Source: Hofstenia miamia
Lineage: Eukaryota > Xenacoelomorpha > Acoela > Hofsteniidae
Direction: 5' to 3'
NCBI GenBank assembly: GCA_900660155.1
Contig: CABFPE010000516.1
Coordinates: 59,382 to 123,381, forward strand
Length of the DNA stretch: 64,000 nt
The notes under the pieces are model-generated. The model was not told the origin of the DNA. It did no database searches and worked only from the letters and a program-made list of their open reading frames with translations. Both the position numbers and the translations under genes were made by a program. Position 1 is the first letter of the stretch. Every line of letters begins with the position of its first letter. Below are positions 1 through 13,100 of the stretch, piece by piece.

Positions 1-222
1 ATTCTGTTATTGGATCAAATACCCTTATTCACACTATATATTGTAAATGATCAGCAATTCATCAATTATGAAAAGACTCATATAATTTATAAGCCAACTT
101 CAAAGTCATTCATCAATAGAATTACAATTAGCTTCCATACATCGAATGGTGAGTTCATTCATTTCAATGATACTAGCAGTATTTATTTAACTCTTAATAT
201 CAAAGACATCGATGAAATTTAA
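1..222 (+). CDS. 3' end of an open frame, possible Polinton-type capsid-associated protein fragment
   Basis: The frame is open from base 1 to a TAA at 220-222, so the start lies outside the window; 73 residues are visible. The last 45 residues alternate hydrophobic and polar residues as in a beta-rich C-terminus (INRITISF, then GEFIHFND, then IYLTLNI). From memory this spacing recalls the C-terminal pattern of a capsid-associated protein found in Polinton and adintovirus-type elements, where a Y-x-P stretch is followed by I-x-x-I-x-I, a D/N-G turn and a final strand before the stop. That is pattern recognition only. If correct, it is the edge of an old element copy whose main part lies to the left. 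It could equally be the last exon of an unrelated host gene. Confidence 0.35.
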   Translation: MLLLDQIPLFTLYIVNDQQFINYEKTHIIYKPTSKSFINRITISFHTSNGEFIHFNDTSSIYLTLNIKDIDEI

Positions 223-3200
223 GTATAAACAATTTTTTAAAATGAAAAATAAAATAAGTTATTTGTTATTTTTAAATGTTTTGTATTAATAACCAATTTA
301 CGATAGTAATAATTCAAAACGTGAAAAATTCTAGTTTTATATGATTTGAAAGTTTTATTTAATTGTAAATGGATTTCATGTTTCAGAGATATAAATCTTT
401 ACGATTGGATACATTTGACAGTTGAAAAATAGATAAAACCACGTAATATTGACATTGTCTATGAAGGCATGCAATTTTATACATAGAGCGGATTAATGCA
501 ATTTCACATTGATGAACATTGATTTCAAACTTTTTGGTAAGCTATTTTTATAATTAAATCTCAGATATTGTTTTGATTCTTAAAACTTTTTGCAATATTA
601 TCTCTAGTTAGTTTTACCAATATTTCTTTTTAAGCGGAATCAATTTTATTTTAATAAATTGCTGCAAATTTGCAGTCTGATGTTAAATTTATTATAGACT
701 TTATCATAAATAGAAACGTCGTTTTTTTGTTAATACACATTTTTAATTGAATTTATTTAAACTTTTATTTATCATGGGGCTTATCCTGTGATCTATCACT
801 TAATTTATTAGTAATTCATTTAGATGCGACCATGTGAAATTCATAATGCATTTGTTTCCTACAGAATTCTCTTAACAACAAAAGATGATAAACTAACACA
901 ATAGACAAATATAATAGTACGATATATATGATCATTATAAGCAAATTGTAGAATAAATTACATTTTTGTCTTGTCTTAAACACGTATGTGGGTTTTACCA
1001 CGTACGTTTATTAAATATTAGAAATTGCAGAGTTTTTGCATAAACTAGTTCCAAAAAATTATTTTGCTTTATTACCAAAATAAGACATTACGCTTTTAAC
1101 GAGAATTATTATCTCACTGATTCAAACATTTGTTATTAAATTTTACCAAATAAAACAAGTATGTAAAATAAATATATAAACTAAATTAATGTGGTATTTC
1201 CAATATCATGCATGTTAATAAAAAAAACAAGTATGTAAAATAAGTATGTAAACTAAATTAATGTGATATTTCCATCACTTTGCCTAAATCCTGAAAAACA
1301 TAAATGAAAACTTTGTCAAAAATTATTATGCTCAATTTAGTTTTGTCAAAAACATTTATTGTTTTCAATTATATCACTTTGCCCCAATCCTGGCAATCAA
1401 AAATAAAACTTCGTCAAAAAATTAATTTGTTCAATTAAGTTTGTAAAAAATATTTCGTCGCTAGATGGCGTCCAATTGAATCACTTTATTTCCATGTGGC
1501 AAATATTAATGGGGTGTTACGAGAACTTCAGGGTGTCCTGTAGGCACCTCCTCTCCCTGTCTTTAACTACTCAAGAGTCATAAACCAAAAGAACTGAAAA
1601 AAAATTCAAACTCGACAAAAAATATAACAGTCAGAAAAAATTTACATCCCCCAAAAACCCGTATAAACCAAAAAGAAATGCAGAGAAAAAACCATTGTGT
1701 AAAACTAATATCATAATAGTGTTTTAATGAATATGTATAAATCCTACTAATAGCATCACATGTGTAATTTATTCAGAAAACAAAATTGCCTTTATCATGT
1801 AAGTCTATTTTTCATACGGATAGTAAATGAATTAATTACAGCGATTAAAGTGATTAATCATTAGAAACATGTTGAATTTTTTACAATGAAAAATAGCAAT
1901 GTATTTGAGAAAATTAGAGATGCAATTTCCTTTATCATGTAAGCCTAGGGAATTTTTTACAGAAAGGAAAATTATTAATTAGCAATGTATCATCCCAAAA
2001 CACGATGTAACCCTCTAGCTAGCAATGTCATATATATATCAGCAAAAACGATGTAATGAGCAATGTAAGCATACAAATGAAATAGCCACATAAATAAGTG
2101 AATCATTGTAAAACGTGTAAACTAAATGGGCCATCCTAAGTAGCTTAGTCACTATAGCAAGTATATGAATCATTGTAAAAATCGGGCTCAAATGTAGTCA
2201 ACATTCAAAATTACATCGTCGCTAGAGGGCGTTGTAACCCCCCCGTCAATATCCATGAATCAGTGATTCCGTCATTTTGTGACCTCTCCGCATGATATAT
2301 ATATATCAATTCCCATGAATACACATAATTCGTAATACGTGATGTCAGCATGATGCCCGTAAACAAAATGGAGTTGCTGCCATACTTGCCTAGCCTTTCA
2401 ATTTGTACAGCACAAAATTATTCCCAAAATTTCTTCTGGAAACAGCAAGGAAAACAAAAACTGCTCCTCTTCAGAAGTGGTAAGCGCTCTTGGTTGCTCT
2501 ATGACAATGTTCTGCTGCAATCTTATGGTCCGATCGGTATTGGCTTCCCAATGCACATTACCTGCTATATAAGTCATATTGACGACATTGTCTCCATCAC
2601 TGCCTTACTTGCCAGTGTCAAGTGAAGTATCAGAAAACAAACATCCAGAAAATACTTCAATATCTTCCACAGTATCAATGAAATCCTCCACTGGCTCAGC
2701 TTGTTGTGGCTCTAAATCGGAGGCATCCAAATCAATGTATTTCATTTTAGGTTGGGACTCCGTTTCATAGCCATCACCTCTAACAGCCCAATGATATTTG
2801 TAGTGTTTATCCAATAAGGGTTAAGTGAACAGACTTATTAAGAATATAAATAATGCAATGTAATATATATGATAATTAAGTAAAAGACTACGTTACGATC
2901 TTGAGGCTCACGTTTGCATGCACTTATTTGTTGTTGTGCATATTTAGCAAACGAATACGAAAGCAGGAACAAAATAATAGTTCAGAGACTCACAGTTGTA
3001 TCAAACTTTGGTCTGAAAACAATGCAATTTCAAACTTGATTACTGCCAGAAAGTTCAAGACGTGATTGTGATAACATTTAAACATGTATGTAAATACAAT
3101 TTTATTATATTTTCAAATCAACAATTTTAAGTTAATTAAAAAAAGTCGGCTGATTAAGCACTGTAGTAAAAATCAGAAATGTAAAACAGTAAAAAATGTT

Positions 3201-3350
3201 GGAACAGTTGCAATTAGTTCAATAAATCGTGTAAAAAAAGACAGGCTTTAACCAAAATAACCGTTAATTTAGTAAATCTACATAAAAATAAGATGTAAAT
3301 GTTAAGCCACATTTGGCAATTATTTTTAAATATAGATATACATTACAATG
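223..3350. other. AT-rich intergenic stretch with local direct repeats
   Basis: No recognisable gene. Short repeated motifs recur: a block near 1150-1204 is repeated at 1223-1277; a motif reading TCGTCGCTAGA(T/G)GGCG occurs near 1455 and 2217; CTTTATCATGTAAG occurs near 1791 and 1930; GAATCATTGTAAAA occurs near 2100 and 2167. On the minus strand 2605-2814 is an acidic 69-residue open frame that I do not recognise. Confidence 0.5.
1150..1277. repeat. Direct repeat, two copies of about 55 bp
   Basis: The stretch containing ACAAGTATGTAAAATAA, then AACTAAATTAATGTG and TATTTCCA occurs at about 1155-1202 and again at about 1226-1275 with few changes (period about 70 bp). A related CACTTTGCC-CAATCCTG motif follows at 1276 and 1375. 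This is local tandem duplication in non-coding DNA. Confidence 0.6.
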
Positions 3351-3851
3351 TTTCACCCTATTTTACCTGGCCTTTTGTAGCAGTTATTTCTGAACCGGGG
3401 CGATTGAACCACCCCAAATCTCGAAAGCGTTACACCAAATTTGATGTGGAGATACTTTGGCATGTGAGGTATATCTCGCCAAAACCATTTTGTGATATGA
3501 TAATTAATATGCAAATTATGCGCATATTAATTAGGTTATGTATAAGATTTTCTAAATTTTTCATTGACACAAAACCTTAGAAATATTACCAAATAGGAAT
3601 CAAAAAGAAAGGACTATAACGCAAATAAAAGAGAAAACATTTACATAAAAAATTGTTATTCTTTAAACTCAGAAAATGTCACTTTGTAACCCTTAACCCT
3701 ATTTGCATAATTTTTCGTCAAAAGTTGCAGAACAAGTTAAAGAAAAAAGTCATGGAAGAATAGTCTATTTAAAACAAATTCTCTGAGATATATCGAAAAA
3801 TGTGGAAGGGGGGTCAAATCGGCCCCCGGGTAAAATAGGGTTTAGCATGAA
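3351..3851. mobile_element. Short inverted-repeat element (MITE-like)
   Basis: The left end reads TTTCACCCTATTTTACC and the right end carries the inverse, GGTAAAATAGGG, followed by TTTAGCATGAAAC, giving an inverted repeat about 500 bp apart with G/C-rich subterminal parts. ATG flanks the outer left side and lies inside the right end, but no target duplication is certain. The 93-residue plus-strand frame overlapping it matches nothing I recognise. Confidence 0.45.
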
Positions 3852-3900
3852 ACAAAGCGCAACCATTCATTAATGAATGTAGAAGCAAAAAGTGAAAACT

Positions 3901-3906
3901 TTTAAT
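3901..3906 (-). promoter_or_regulatory. Possible poly(A) signal for SPTLC2 (ATTAAA on the minus strand)
   Basis: ATTAAA reads on the minus strand about 157 nt past the SPTLC2 stop codon. It is the nearest common variant hexamer I saw, but the DNA is so AT-rich that this is weak evidence. Confidence 0.25.
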
Positions 3907-4062
3907 AAAAGATTGGATCAATATATATTTACATTATACATTTCATGTTCTTAAGAAATTTACAAAATTGTTTCAAATAAAAGCACCATGTTCATAAAAC
4001 AGCATATTTTATATGCTTCCGAAATCACACGATTAGTTACAAAGTACACAAAAGACGAAGAA

Positions 4063-4149
4063 TTAATATTCAATACGCTCAGTGCTTCTTGGCTTTGATG
4101 AATACCTTAGAGACAAGAGTTCTGCAATTTCATCTAATGAATCCAGGAC
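4063..4149 (-). CDS. SPTLC2: SPTLC2 last exon (C-terminus and stop)
   Basis: 28 codons plus [23 protein letters not shown] then RSTERIEY. It aligns with human ALKEIDEVGDLLQLKYS directly after HTKEILDT, and the join from the exon 8.6 kb away keeps frame. The acceptor is GCTTTTAG. The tail after RYS is shorter than the human one. Confidence 0.9.
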   Translation of the reverse strand, partial: VLDSLDEIAELLSLRYSSKPRSTERIEY

Positions 4150-7100
4150 CTAAAAGCAGCTCAAAGTAAATTAGAAAAATTTCAACAACTTAAACTCATA
4201 ATTTTTCTATTTGATTCCACTGGAAAGGTTGTTCAGGCTATTTGTTAAATATCACAATGGGTGGCCATATTTTTTTCTGAAAAAGTGATTTATGTTTTTA
4301 AGTTACAAAAGATTTAGGCAAGTTTTCTACAGACAGGGATTCAAAAGAAACTTTAGTCAAAACATTTTTATCATACAAACAAACATGCATAATAATAACA
4401 TTAAATCAGGGTTGTAGTCCTAAAATTTGCAGTGGGTATACGCTAATTGCCAATTCAAAAGCAACTTATACGACACAATAGTAGTTGGTTCAAAAAACGG
4501 AAAGCACGCATTTGATGTGCAAGAAAACCGAAACCGAATATTTTTTTTGAAAACAGCTTTGCATTAACTTTTAGGAATGCTAATTTTAATACAATATTAC
4601 TATATAATCGAGGAAACAAGAAAAATTTACTAAAAACCGTACCCGATGTTGTAACGAAGCACACATAATTAATGATATGGAAGTGAGATCCCTAACTTGA
4701 AAACATGGAAAATCTTGAAAAGTTCTTGTATAAATCTTAATTCTTTCCTTCAAAGATATTGAAAGTTTTATAAAAAAATATCACGTTCGTGGTTTCTTTT
4801 GCAAAGATTTTTAAATATTTCTTAAAGTAAAGCATTACGGTATCACATAAAATTATTTGTATTGGTTATAATGATTATAATTTGTTGTAAAATCTAACAT
4901 AGAAGTAACAGTAGTTGTTTATGTTTAAATTTATCATTATTACGCTTCTAAAGTTTCTTCAATTTAAAACAATGCATTGTGAAAAGCTTTTTTCTATTTT
5001 CAATAAAGATTCTTAGGATTTTTAAGAAATTTTTTGCCACGTTTTTGCAAGTTTTTTTCAAGAAAAATGTAAGAATCTTCTAAGAACTTCTCAAAATTTT
5101 TTCTTTTGATTTATTTATTTTCATTTACTTGTTTGAATTTACATATTCAATGCTATGAATTGTGTCTTCTCAATATATCCGAATTAAAAATACGCAATTA
5201 AAAATATTTTTGATGAAACTTTTTATGAACTCCAGTACTGCATAAACCCATTTTGAAATTTAGTGATCGACTTATTTTTCAGAGTCAAATCCACTCAATA
5301 TCAATTGCGGTAGAGCGTATCCGCGTATATTCATATCCAGTTATAACTTTCTGAGGGTACACGCTAGTAGATCATTTTAAGTGGCAGGTATACGGAGTAT
5401 ACCCTCGACTATAGCCCTGCATTCAATCAATTGAAAATTCAACACAAAAAATCGCGAAAAAACGATATTTTAAAGTTTATGAAATTCCTTTAATTATGTT
5501 GATGGAATATCTCATTAATTCAGAAAATCTGTTTTCCAAAATATTTGGCACACCCGCATTTTTTAATCAACACGTGTTGAAGTGCGACAGTAGATTTTTT
5601 TGAAGACATGTACTTCAGTTATCAATTCCTCTGCCTAACTGCGATTACTAGTATTCGCAACTTCACTAGATATAATTGCATAAATCTTGAATAATCCTCA
5701 AGGCATCATACGTTTCAATAGGAATGATACTCATGCAGGTAGTTTCAGTTATTTTCACAACGGGGAATCCAAATTGCACCAGCATATTGTAAGTTGCACT
5801 CAGAAGCGAAGTTAACTTTCAGATTGCTTTTCATTTTAATAGTGTAGTCCGTCAAAATTAAAAAAATGATATGAGTTCATCAAGAACATCAGCAGCAGGA
5901 AGTTTTTTACATAAAATTCCAATACTATAATAAAAAAAGTCGCGAGGAATATAAAGAGCGCAAATTATGAGGGGTCAAAACCCTTAGCACGAACAAGCTA
6001 ATCTTTGAAGGACACTATTCACCTGAGATACACTATTCATTGCCCATCGACGAACATCTTTCGAGAGCTCACACAACTTATTCAAAACACTGCGCAAATT
6101 TAGATAATAGAGCTGATTTTCGACAAAACCAATAATCTGGGTACCTTCTACTTTGTTGATTATTGACATACACTTTGCCCATGTAATTCTTTATAGCAAA
6201 TCAACAAATTCCCATGAACGGCAAAGGTGATGACTTAAATTGAGCAAAGTAGTTCTCCGGTTAAGATCTTGGGTAATTTTTGTAAAAATTGAGTGGATTT
6301 GAGACTAATAATAGCCTGATGCAATTTTTTTGACACAAGTAATTTGATACCATCGTTATCATCACTTTTTTGGTAATTGTAAGAGGCCAGAAAAGTTAAA
6401 ACTGACAGATATAATGAGAAGAATCTGACAGATTTATAGGAGGGAAATAAATATCCAAATAAAAAAATTAAAAAATAAGTGCTCTATTTGACCAATGATT
6501 AGACTTTTACAGAGTAATTAAGCAACATCGATCAATTTCAAGGTTGTCATAAGAGCGCGTTACTGTCTTTTGTATTAAAATTAGTTGATGGGTTGTGCAG
6601 TCTTAACTTATTTTGTCATCAGAGCAAGAAATCATGTGTTTTCCTCTCATTGTGCTACAGTTGTCAATCATTAAATGCATCGTATTTCTCATTCGCAAAT
6701 GATTTTTCTCGAGAGCTTCGAATACAGCAGCTGAATCTAATAACTTGAAGTTTTCGAGTAATTTGCTTCTGTTCTGTGACACGATAAAGTTCTCGATATC
6801 AGTTGATATCAAATACCGCAATTGAGTTGCTTACCCATAAAACTATGTATCAAAAGTGCCAAAAGTTGTACATTGTTTCATTTGCACAAAACGCATGTTT
6901 ACGAGACACTTCCATAAACATATTTTTGAATTAGAAGAGATACGTGAACAGTACCTGGCCGTTGTTTTTCCATAGTTAATTTTAGAAAAAGTTCTTCTTC
7001 CACTAAATGTGGCTAGATTTAAAAGATTGATTATGTAATAACAAATTCAGAACATATAAAATTTGCTTTTCTGATGCCTGAGGTGATATTAGTGACTCCG

Positions 7101-10100
7101 CAAATGCCCACTCTATTCTTGTTGGTTCTCCTGAAAACAAAAATGCCATTTTGCAGTTAACACATTTCCCATCGTAACGACACTTTATTTTGTGCCGTTC
7201 TCCCGGAATTAGACCACCCATTTAAATTGAGATAAGGCCTCCACTTGCTTTACATTTATCCATCTGAAAAACAAAAGAATTTTCAATACAATAAACTTTT
7301 ATAAAAATCGAATATTTAGATGAAATCGTAAATGCAAAAATTAAACAATTAAATGCCGTACATTCCGTAAACCGGGGTAGAAATATATATATATATTATA
7401 TATATATATAAAATCTGAAAATTCAATTGAAGACCTACAGAAATTACATATAAGAATAAAGAACATCAAGGAACCGTTCTCTTAAAAAGGACCCATATGT
7501 TTAGCCTGCTTAAAATTATACAGATTACATAAGATATTCGGCTGTGCTAAAAAGTTGTCTAATAACATACTAACTACAAGAAGTAGCTGTAAAAAAGGAG
7601 AGGGAACGAAATACTTTCTCACATAAAAAAGTCCAATTTGATTTGAATTTATGTTGTGTATGACAAAATGTTCAAATTATACAGACATGCAAATACTGGT
7701 TGGAAAGCTTTATTGGAGCACCATGAAATATGAATCACTGTCTATCATTGATCAAATAAGTCCACGTGATTAACCAAACTTTAATCTCTACTATTTAAAT
7801 AAAATCACGTTACCAAAGTCCGTAACGTTAAAAATGACACTGTGTTTAAGCCTTAATAAAAGCGCGGTAAATCTAAACAACGAATTTGCGTAATGTGCGT
7901 GCTGTACGTACACCTTTTATGCGGTTTGTGTGATTTTGAACGAATTGTATTGTGTAGAAGATGGATGCCCTTTCCCAGATAGAGGTGAGAATCTTGATTG
8001 GCACTTTTTACAAAAAGCACAAAGAACATGGTAAACATTTCACGATTTTACACTTCATTAAAATGCGAATCAAGAAACGAAGAATTTACAGATGCATAGA
8101 GAAGACTGAAACCTTGGGGACAACGTCAAGAAAGATTGGCAGCGGGGGACACAATCGAAAATTATCCTACATTCACGACAAAAAGTCAAAAAAACAACTC
8201 AACCATTAAACCGGAGTTTCCCAAAGAAAACTCGTGGCAAATTTTAAGTTTCGGCAACAACTATCGGAAGACATATTAAAAAGTTGCAGATTTGCTATAG
8301 AAAGAGACCACGAGTCCCAAAATCGATTCCAGCATAAATGGCTATAAGCAAAAACAGAGATGTTCAAAGCTGCGTCGAGGGCTTCAAAAGACAGCCTCCC
8401 GAAAATGTGTTATTATGGACGATGAATCATATTTTACTTTGGACGGTTCTAACATGCAAGACAAAGTTGGTTACTACACAGACAACCCAGGTGATACTAA
8501 CCCTTTTATAAAGTACCGTGGAAAGAAAAAGTTTCCGCTTCGCACGATGGTATGGGCCGCTATATCTGAAAAGTGGGTTATTAAAGTTGTTGTCGTTAAT
8601 AAAAGCACTGTGAACGCAGAGGTCTACAAATCAAGTTTGAAAAAGCATTTAATGAAATTTATACTTGAAAAACATGGCTCGGTTGAAAATATTGTCTTTT
8701 GGCCTGATTTGGCAATAATTGATTAATTGAAAGCTACCTAACTTTCTAATTAATAATTGAAAATATACAAGAGATACATGAGAAATTAAAAACATAATAA
8801 CAAATAAAAAAAACATAGTTTCTAATCTAATTATTACTAAATTTATTAAAGTAGCATATGAGAGAATTAATTATTAGTAAATAGGCTAATGAAGTGCTCT
8901 GGTTTAGTAGCATAGTTCGAAATTCCAAGTTTGTTAATAATTTATTAATTATAATTTCAGTTATCATAATGGAATTTTAGTTTAATATGTATTTACACTG
9001 AATTTCCAAATACAAATGCTATGCAATTAGATTTGTTTTAACAAAAAATTTTAAAAGCATGAAAAATATGTACACAGTACAGAACATTTGAACGAGTGTA
9101 CAAACATAAAAAACAAAACTATTCCTTTCACACAAAACTCCGGTACCTAATACCATTAAATTTTTGGCAGGAAGTGAAGGTGTATCCCAATTTAAAAAGT
9201 AATTAGCACAGTGATATGTATTTACTGATGTATCATATATAAACCATAAATTAACATGTACAAACTTAAATGAAACTGACACAGATTTACAAAGGGATAA
9301 ATCAGTTCATGTCATTGACTAATATAAAATTAGAATGAGGTTCTAAGAGTTCTCATGGTTTACATAACAATGTTGAATGAGTTCATTTTAACAATTTCAG
9401 AAAAACAATGAAGTGTGATACAAATACTCGACGATGCTGTACCATTCAATCATTAAACATTTATTGAAAGGAACCAGGATTTATTTGGAAAATCGTTGGA
9501 TGATACTTTTTTTTAACTAACCTATACAACTAAACATGCTTTGAACCATTTTTATAGACATCATATAAAACAACTAGTGAAAATCGCGGGTAGTTATGGC
9601 AGACAGAGGAAACTAGCAGTACGTCATAATTGTTCGCAGAATCGAAGGCATTACTAAACAGGGCATTGCAATATTGTATTGCAATGATATTGCAATACAA
9701 AAAATTCAAAATAAATATATTGTAATATGAGTTTGTTAGCAATATAATATTGCAATAATTGATTAATTGAAAGCTACCTATCCTAAACCTATCTAATCAA
9801 AGAAAATGACTCGTGTTCCTATATTATAATTTGAAAACTTACTGCAATTATGTTTGACTATAGTTTCTAATTTTTTTAAAACTTTATTAATTATTGTAGC
9901 ATATTTCAGCTTTTCAAATTAACTGTACACGTGTCTGATTATGTATATGTGTTTAGCCACATTTTCGGCATATTTCCAAGTTGGTAAATAAATTATTAAG
10001 TATAATTGCAGTTATCATAATCGAATTTTCGTTTAATATGTAGATATCACAACATTTCACAGATAAAAAGTTTAATCAACAAAAACAAACTAAATTGAAC

Positions 10101-13100
10101 TAAAAAGACCCAATATAAAAAGTGGTACAACTCTAGAATCTATTTAAACTGGTTGTCAGCACGTAGAATTTTTTATTAGGGTATTCATATCCCAAAAATC
10201 TCAATTGATTGCTTCTCATCAATGAAATTAGGAATTAAATATTGCTGTCAAGCCAAAAAGCAACAGTTAATATTATTATACTGTTTATTTCTTAAAGGCA
10301 AAGCTAAGAAACAAAAAATCCCAATGCACACGGGAACTTTTTTCCAAAAAACACATTTCAATAATACTGCAATATTATTGTGATGAAATTCGGCACCAAT
10401 AAATACATTGCAATATATTTATTGCAATATATTGTAATAGCAATATATTATTGAAGGGGCCTGCTACTAAATGCTACTAATCTGTAACGTGATGCGCGTT
10501 GAATCTTATGATGGTGCAACAAAATTCATTTCTAAATGTCAACAAATGTGGACCCATTTGGTAAATTTGTCACTTTCATACTTTGCTGGCTTGTCTAATG
10601 GCGTGTTTGCCGGGGGTGGTACAGTGGCAAATATTCGTCAAACATTTTGTTTGGCATATATTGGTCGTAGATATTTGATAGTGTTTTAACCCTTAAAGGA
10701 TTGGCCAAAAATTAATTATCTCGGATGATTAAACGTGCAATCCTTTCAAATGTGACAGATCACTTTTAACCAATCATCTAGTCTAACCGTGGCCTGAGAG
10801 CAAAAACGTTGTACGTACTTTCCAATAACCCTAAATATATATAATTGCATGTGTAAGAAAGCAGTACACTGAGCGATTTTGATAGTTTTGTACAAAAAGC
10901 CAATTTCAGAATATATTGATTTGAAACTAACTCATGCAAATGAAAAAAATTTTTGAAAGGCGTTAAACTCTAAATTAAACATCTTCGCGAACGAGAACAG
11001 GTGTAAATAATGATTGAAACGAAGAACAAACAAGTTTAACTATGAATGGCACTCATGGTGATTTCTAACTGTAAAGAAATGTGCCACATATTCGCTGACA
11101 TGCAAAGTATTTGAACAAAAATCCAAATTCATAAAACAAAACAAACAAGTATCAAGCCAGACTCAATTTCTTAGTAAGTAAATAATTTCAAAAATTATTT
11201 CATAAAACAAGTAAAAAGTTTATTTTAAGTATCTCTATTTTTGAACGATGCAATGGATTTCAACATGACTTCACACGCATCTACTATAGATTATGGCACT
11301 CATATGCATTTGACTTCAGCTATGACCTTTGGAGTAAAACAACAATTATACCTTATCAAAGTTAGATAACCGTGAAAAATAATGTTAGATAGAAAAGAAT
11401 AATGGCAGTGAAGTGTGTGAGACACACTGATATCTAGGAAGAAATGTGTGTGCGTTTTAGCGCAGCTAAAACATAGGAAAACTGTAAAATAGAAAGCGAT
11501 TTCTCGAGTTCAAATAGAGCAAAAGTGCACTTTTACTCCAAAGATAATAACTGGAGTTAAAGGTCGGCGATTTCAAAAATTCAAAATGCAAATAAAGTGT
11601 CATCATCTATAGTAGGTGTGTATGAAGTCATGTTGAAATCAATTGCATCGTTCAAAAATCAAATTAAAATCCTTAGACCAGTTTGAGACACACTGTACAT
11701 ACATGTAAAAGTCTATTCCTTAGAGTCTGTTGAAAAGACTGTTTGAAAAACTTCCTTGAAAATTCGCGAAGAGGATAAAATAATCCAGAGCAGGCCAGGT
11801 GGTAATTTTTGGGTAATGGGCCAAAGGGCCTAGAATTTTTTAAAATTCTATTAATGACATGCCAGGATAAAATGTGATTTAATGTTTCGATCACTTTAGA
11901 AATTTTCTGCATTTAAGAAGAAATTATCCGCAGACCCACAAAATCCTTTATTCTGCTGAAAGACCATGCAAAGGAGCACTCAAGGTTTGCAATCGTAGTT
12001 AGCAAACTTGTTTATACGCAAACCACCACACCACATATCCAAAAAAAACTTTTCAACCACTGGAAGTATTCTGACACCTTGCCGATTGCTTTTGTTTCCA
12101 TCAGTAGTAAATTCTTTTGAGTTATTAAAATTTTTATTATAATATCGTTTAGTTATATGCTTTAATTTCTGTATTTACAAAAAAACATTCCAGTAATAGC
12201 TTTACATCTTTGACTGACAACACCTTAAGATCAACAAAAAAATAAGAATGAATAAAACGCAAATTGTCCCATAAATCTATTACGCAGCACTGCAATGCGC
12301 ATTGTTTCACCATACACAAAGATTTGGAAACACATAAAAATGCAAGGCCATTTAGGGCAATCATTCATAATCGATGTTCGTAAGCCACAAAAACAAGTTG
12401 AAGGAAATAGTTCTTGTAGTGTTTACGTACACAAAATGACAGGGTGTAGTTTCTACATTAGAAATTTTCAATCATTGCCAAAAAACTATAAAATATCTAC
12501 TGAACATATTTTATTAAAAAGCTTTTCCAAAACACGTTTTTCTATCAAATGAAGATGTTCTACATGGAAATAATTAAGAGGCCAACAATGAGTACTGTAG
12601 TTATTTAACCATTAGCCAACAGTAAAAATCATAAGCAAGTGTCTTATAAACGGTTGAGGAAAAAAATAACAAAATAATTCCACCAACGAAAATCTTTGTG
12701 ATTTGGATTTTTACAGCTTTTAAGATATAAAATAATGTTCATATAGTAATGAAATCTGTATCGATATAGAATGATTGAAATTGGTTTCTTAATACCTTGT
12801 CTAACATCTCTTTAGTATGACCGGCAGATAAGCAGAAGCGTGCACGTGATTCGATCATGGGAGTAGCCGGGAAGCTGACAACGACGATTCCAATGTTACG
12901 CTTAAGACACTCGCGACTCATTGCACTAAACAGAGATGCGCTTACATACAGTCATTGCATACAAATTCGATAATAATTCTTCACTAGTCATTTTTTGTGA
13001 ATTCATATTTAATGCTAATTATTTATCACAGGTTTAATTTTCATGATATGCCTCTGTGAAAGTACCCCCTATAAAGTGATGGGTATTCAATAAAATAAAC

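Noticed and set aside
8711-10045. Direct repeats about 1 kb apart as possible long terminal repeats
   Set aside because: The second copy lies inside an element with hAT-type ends and its own 8-bp duplication, the copies are diverged and AT-rich, and there is no coding region between them.
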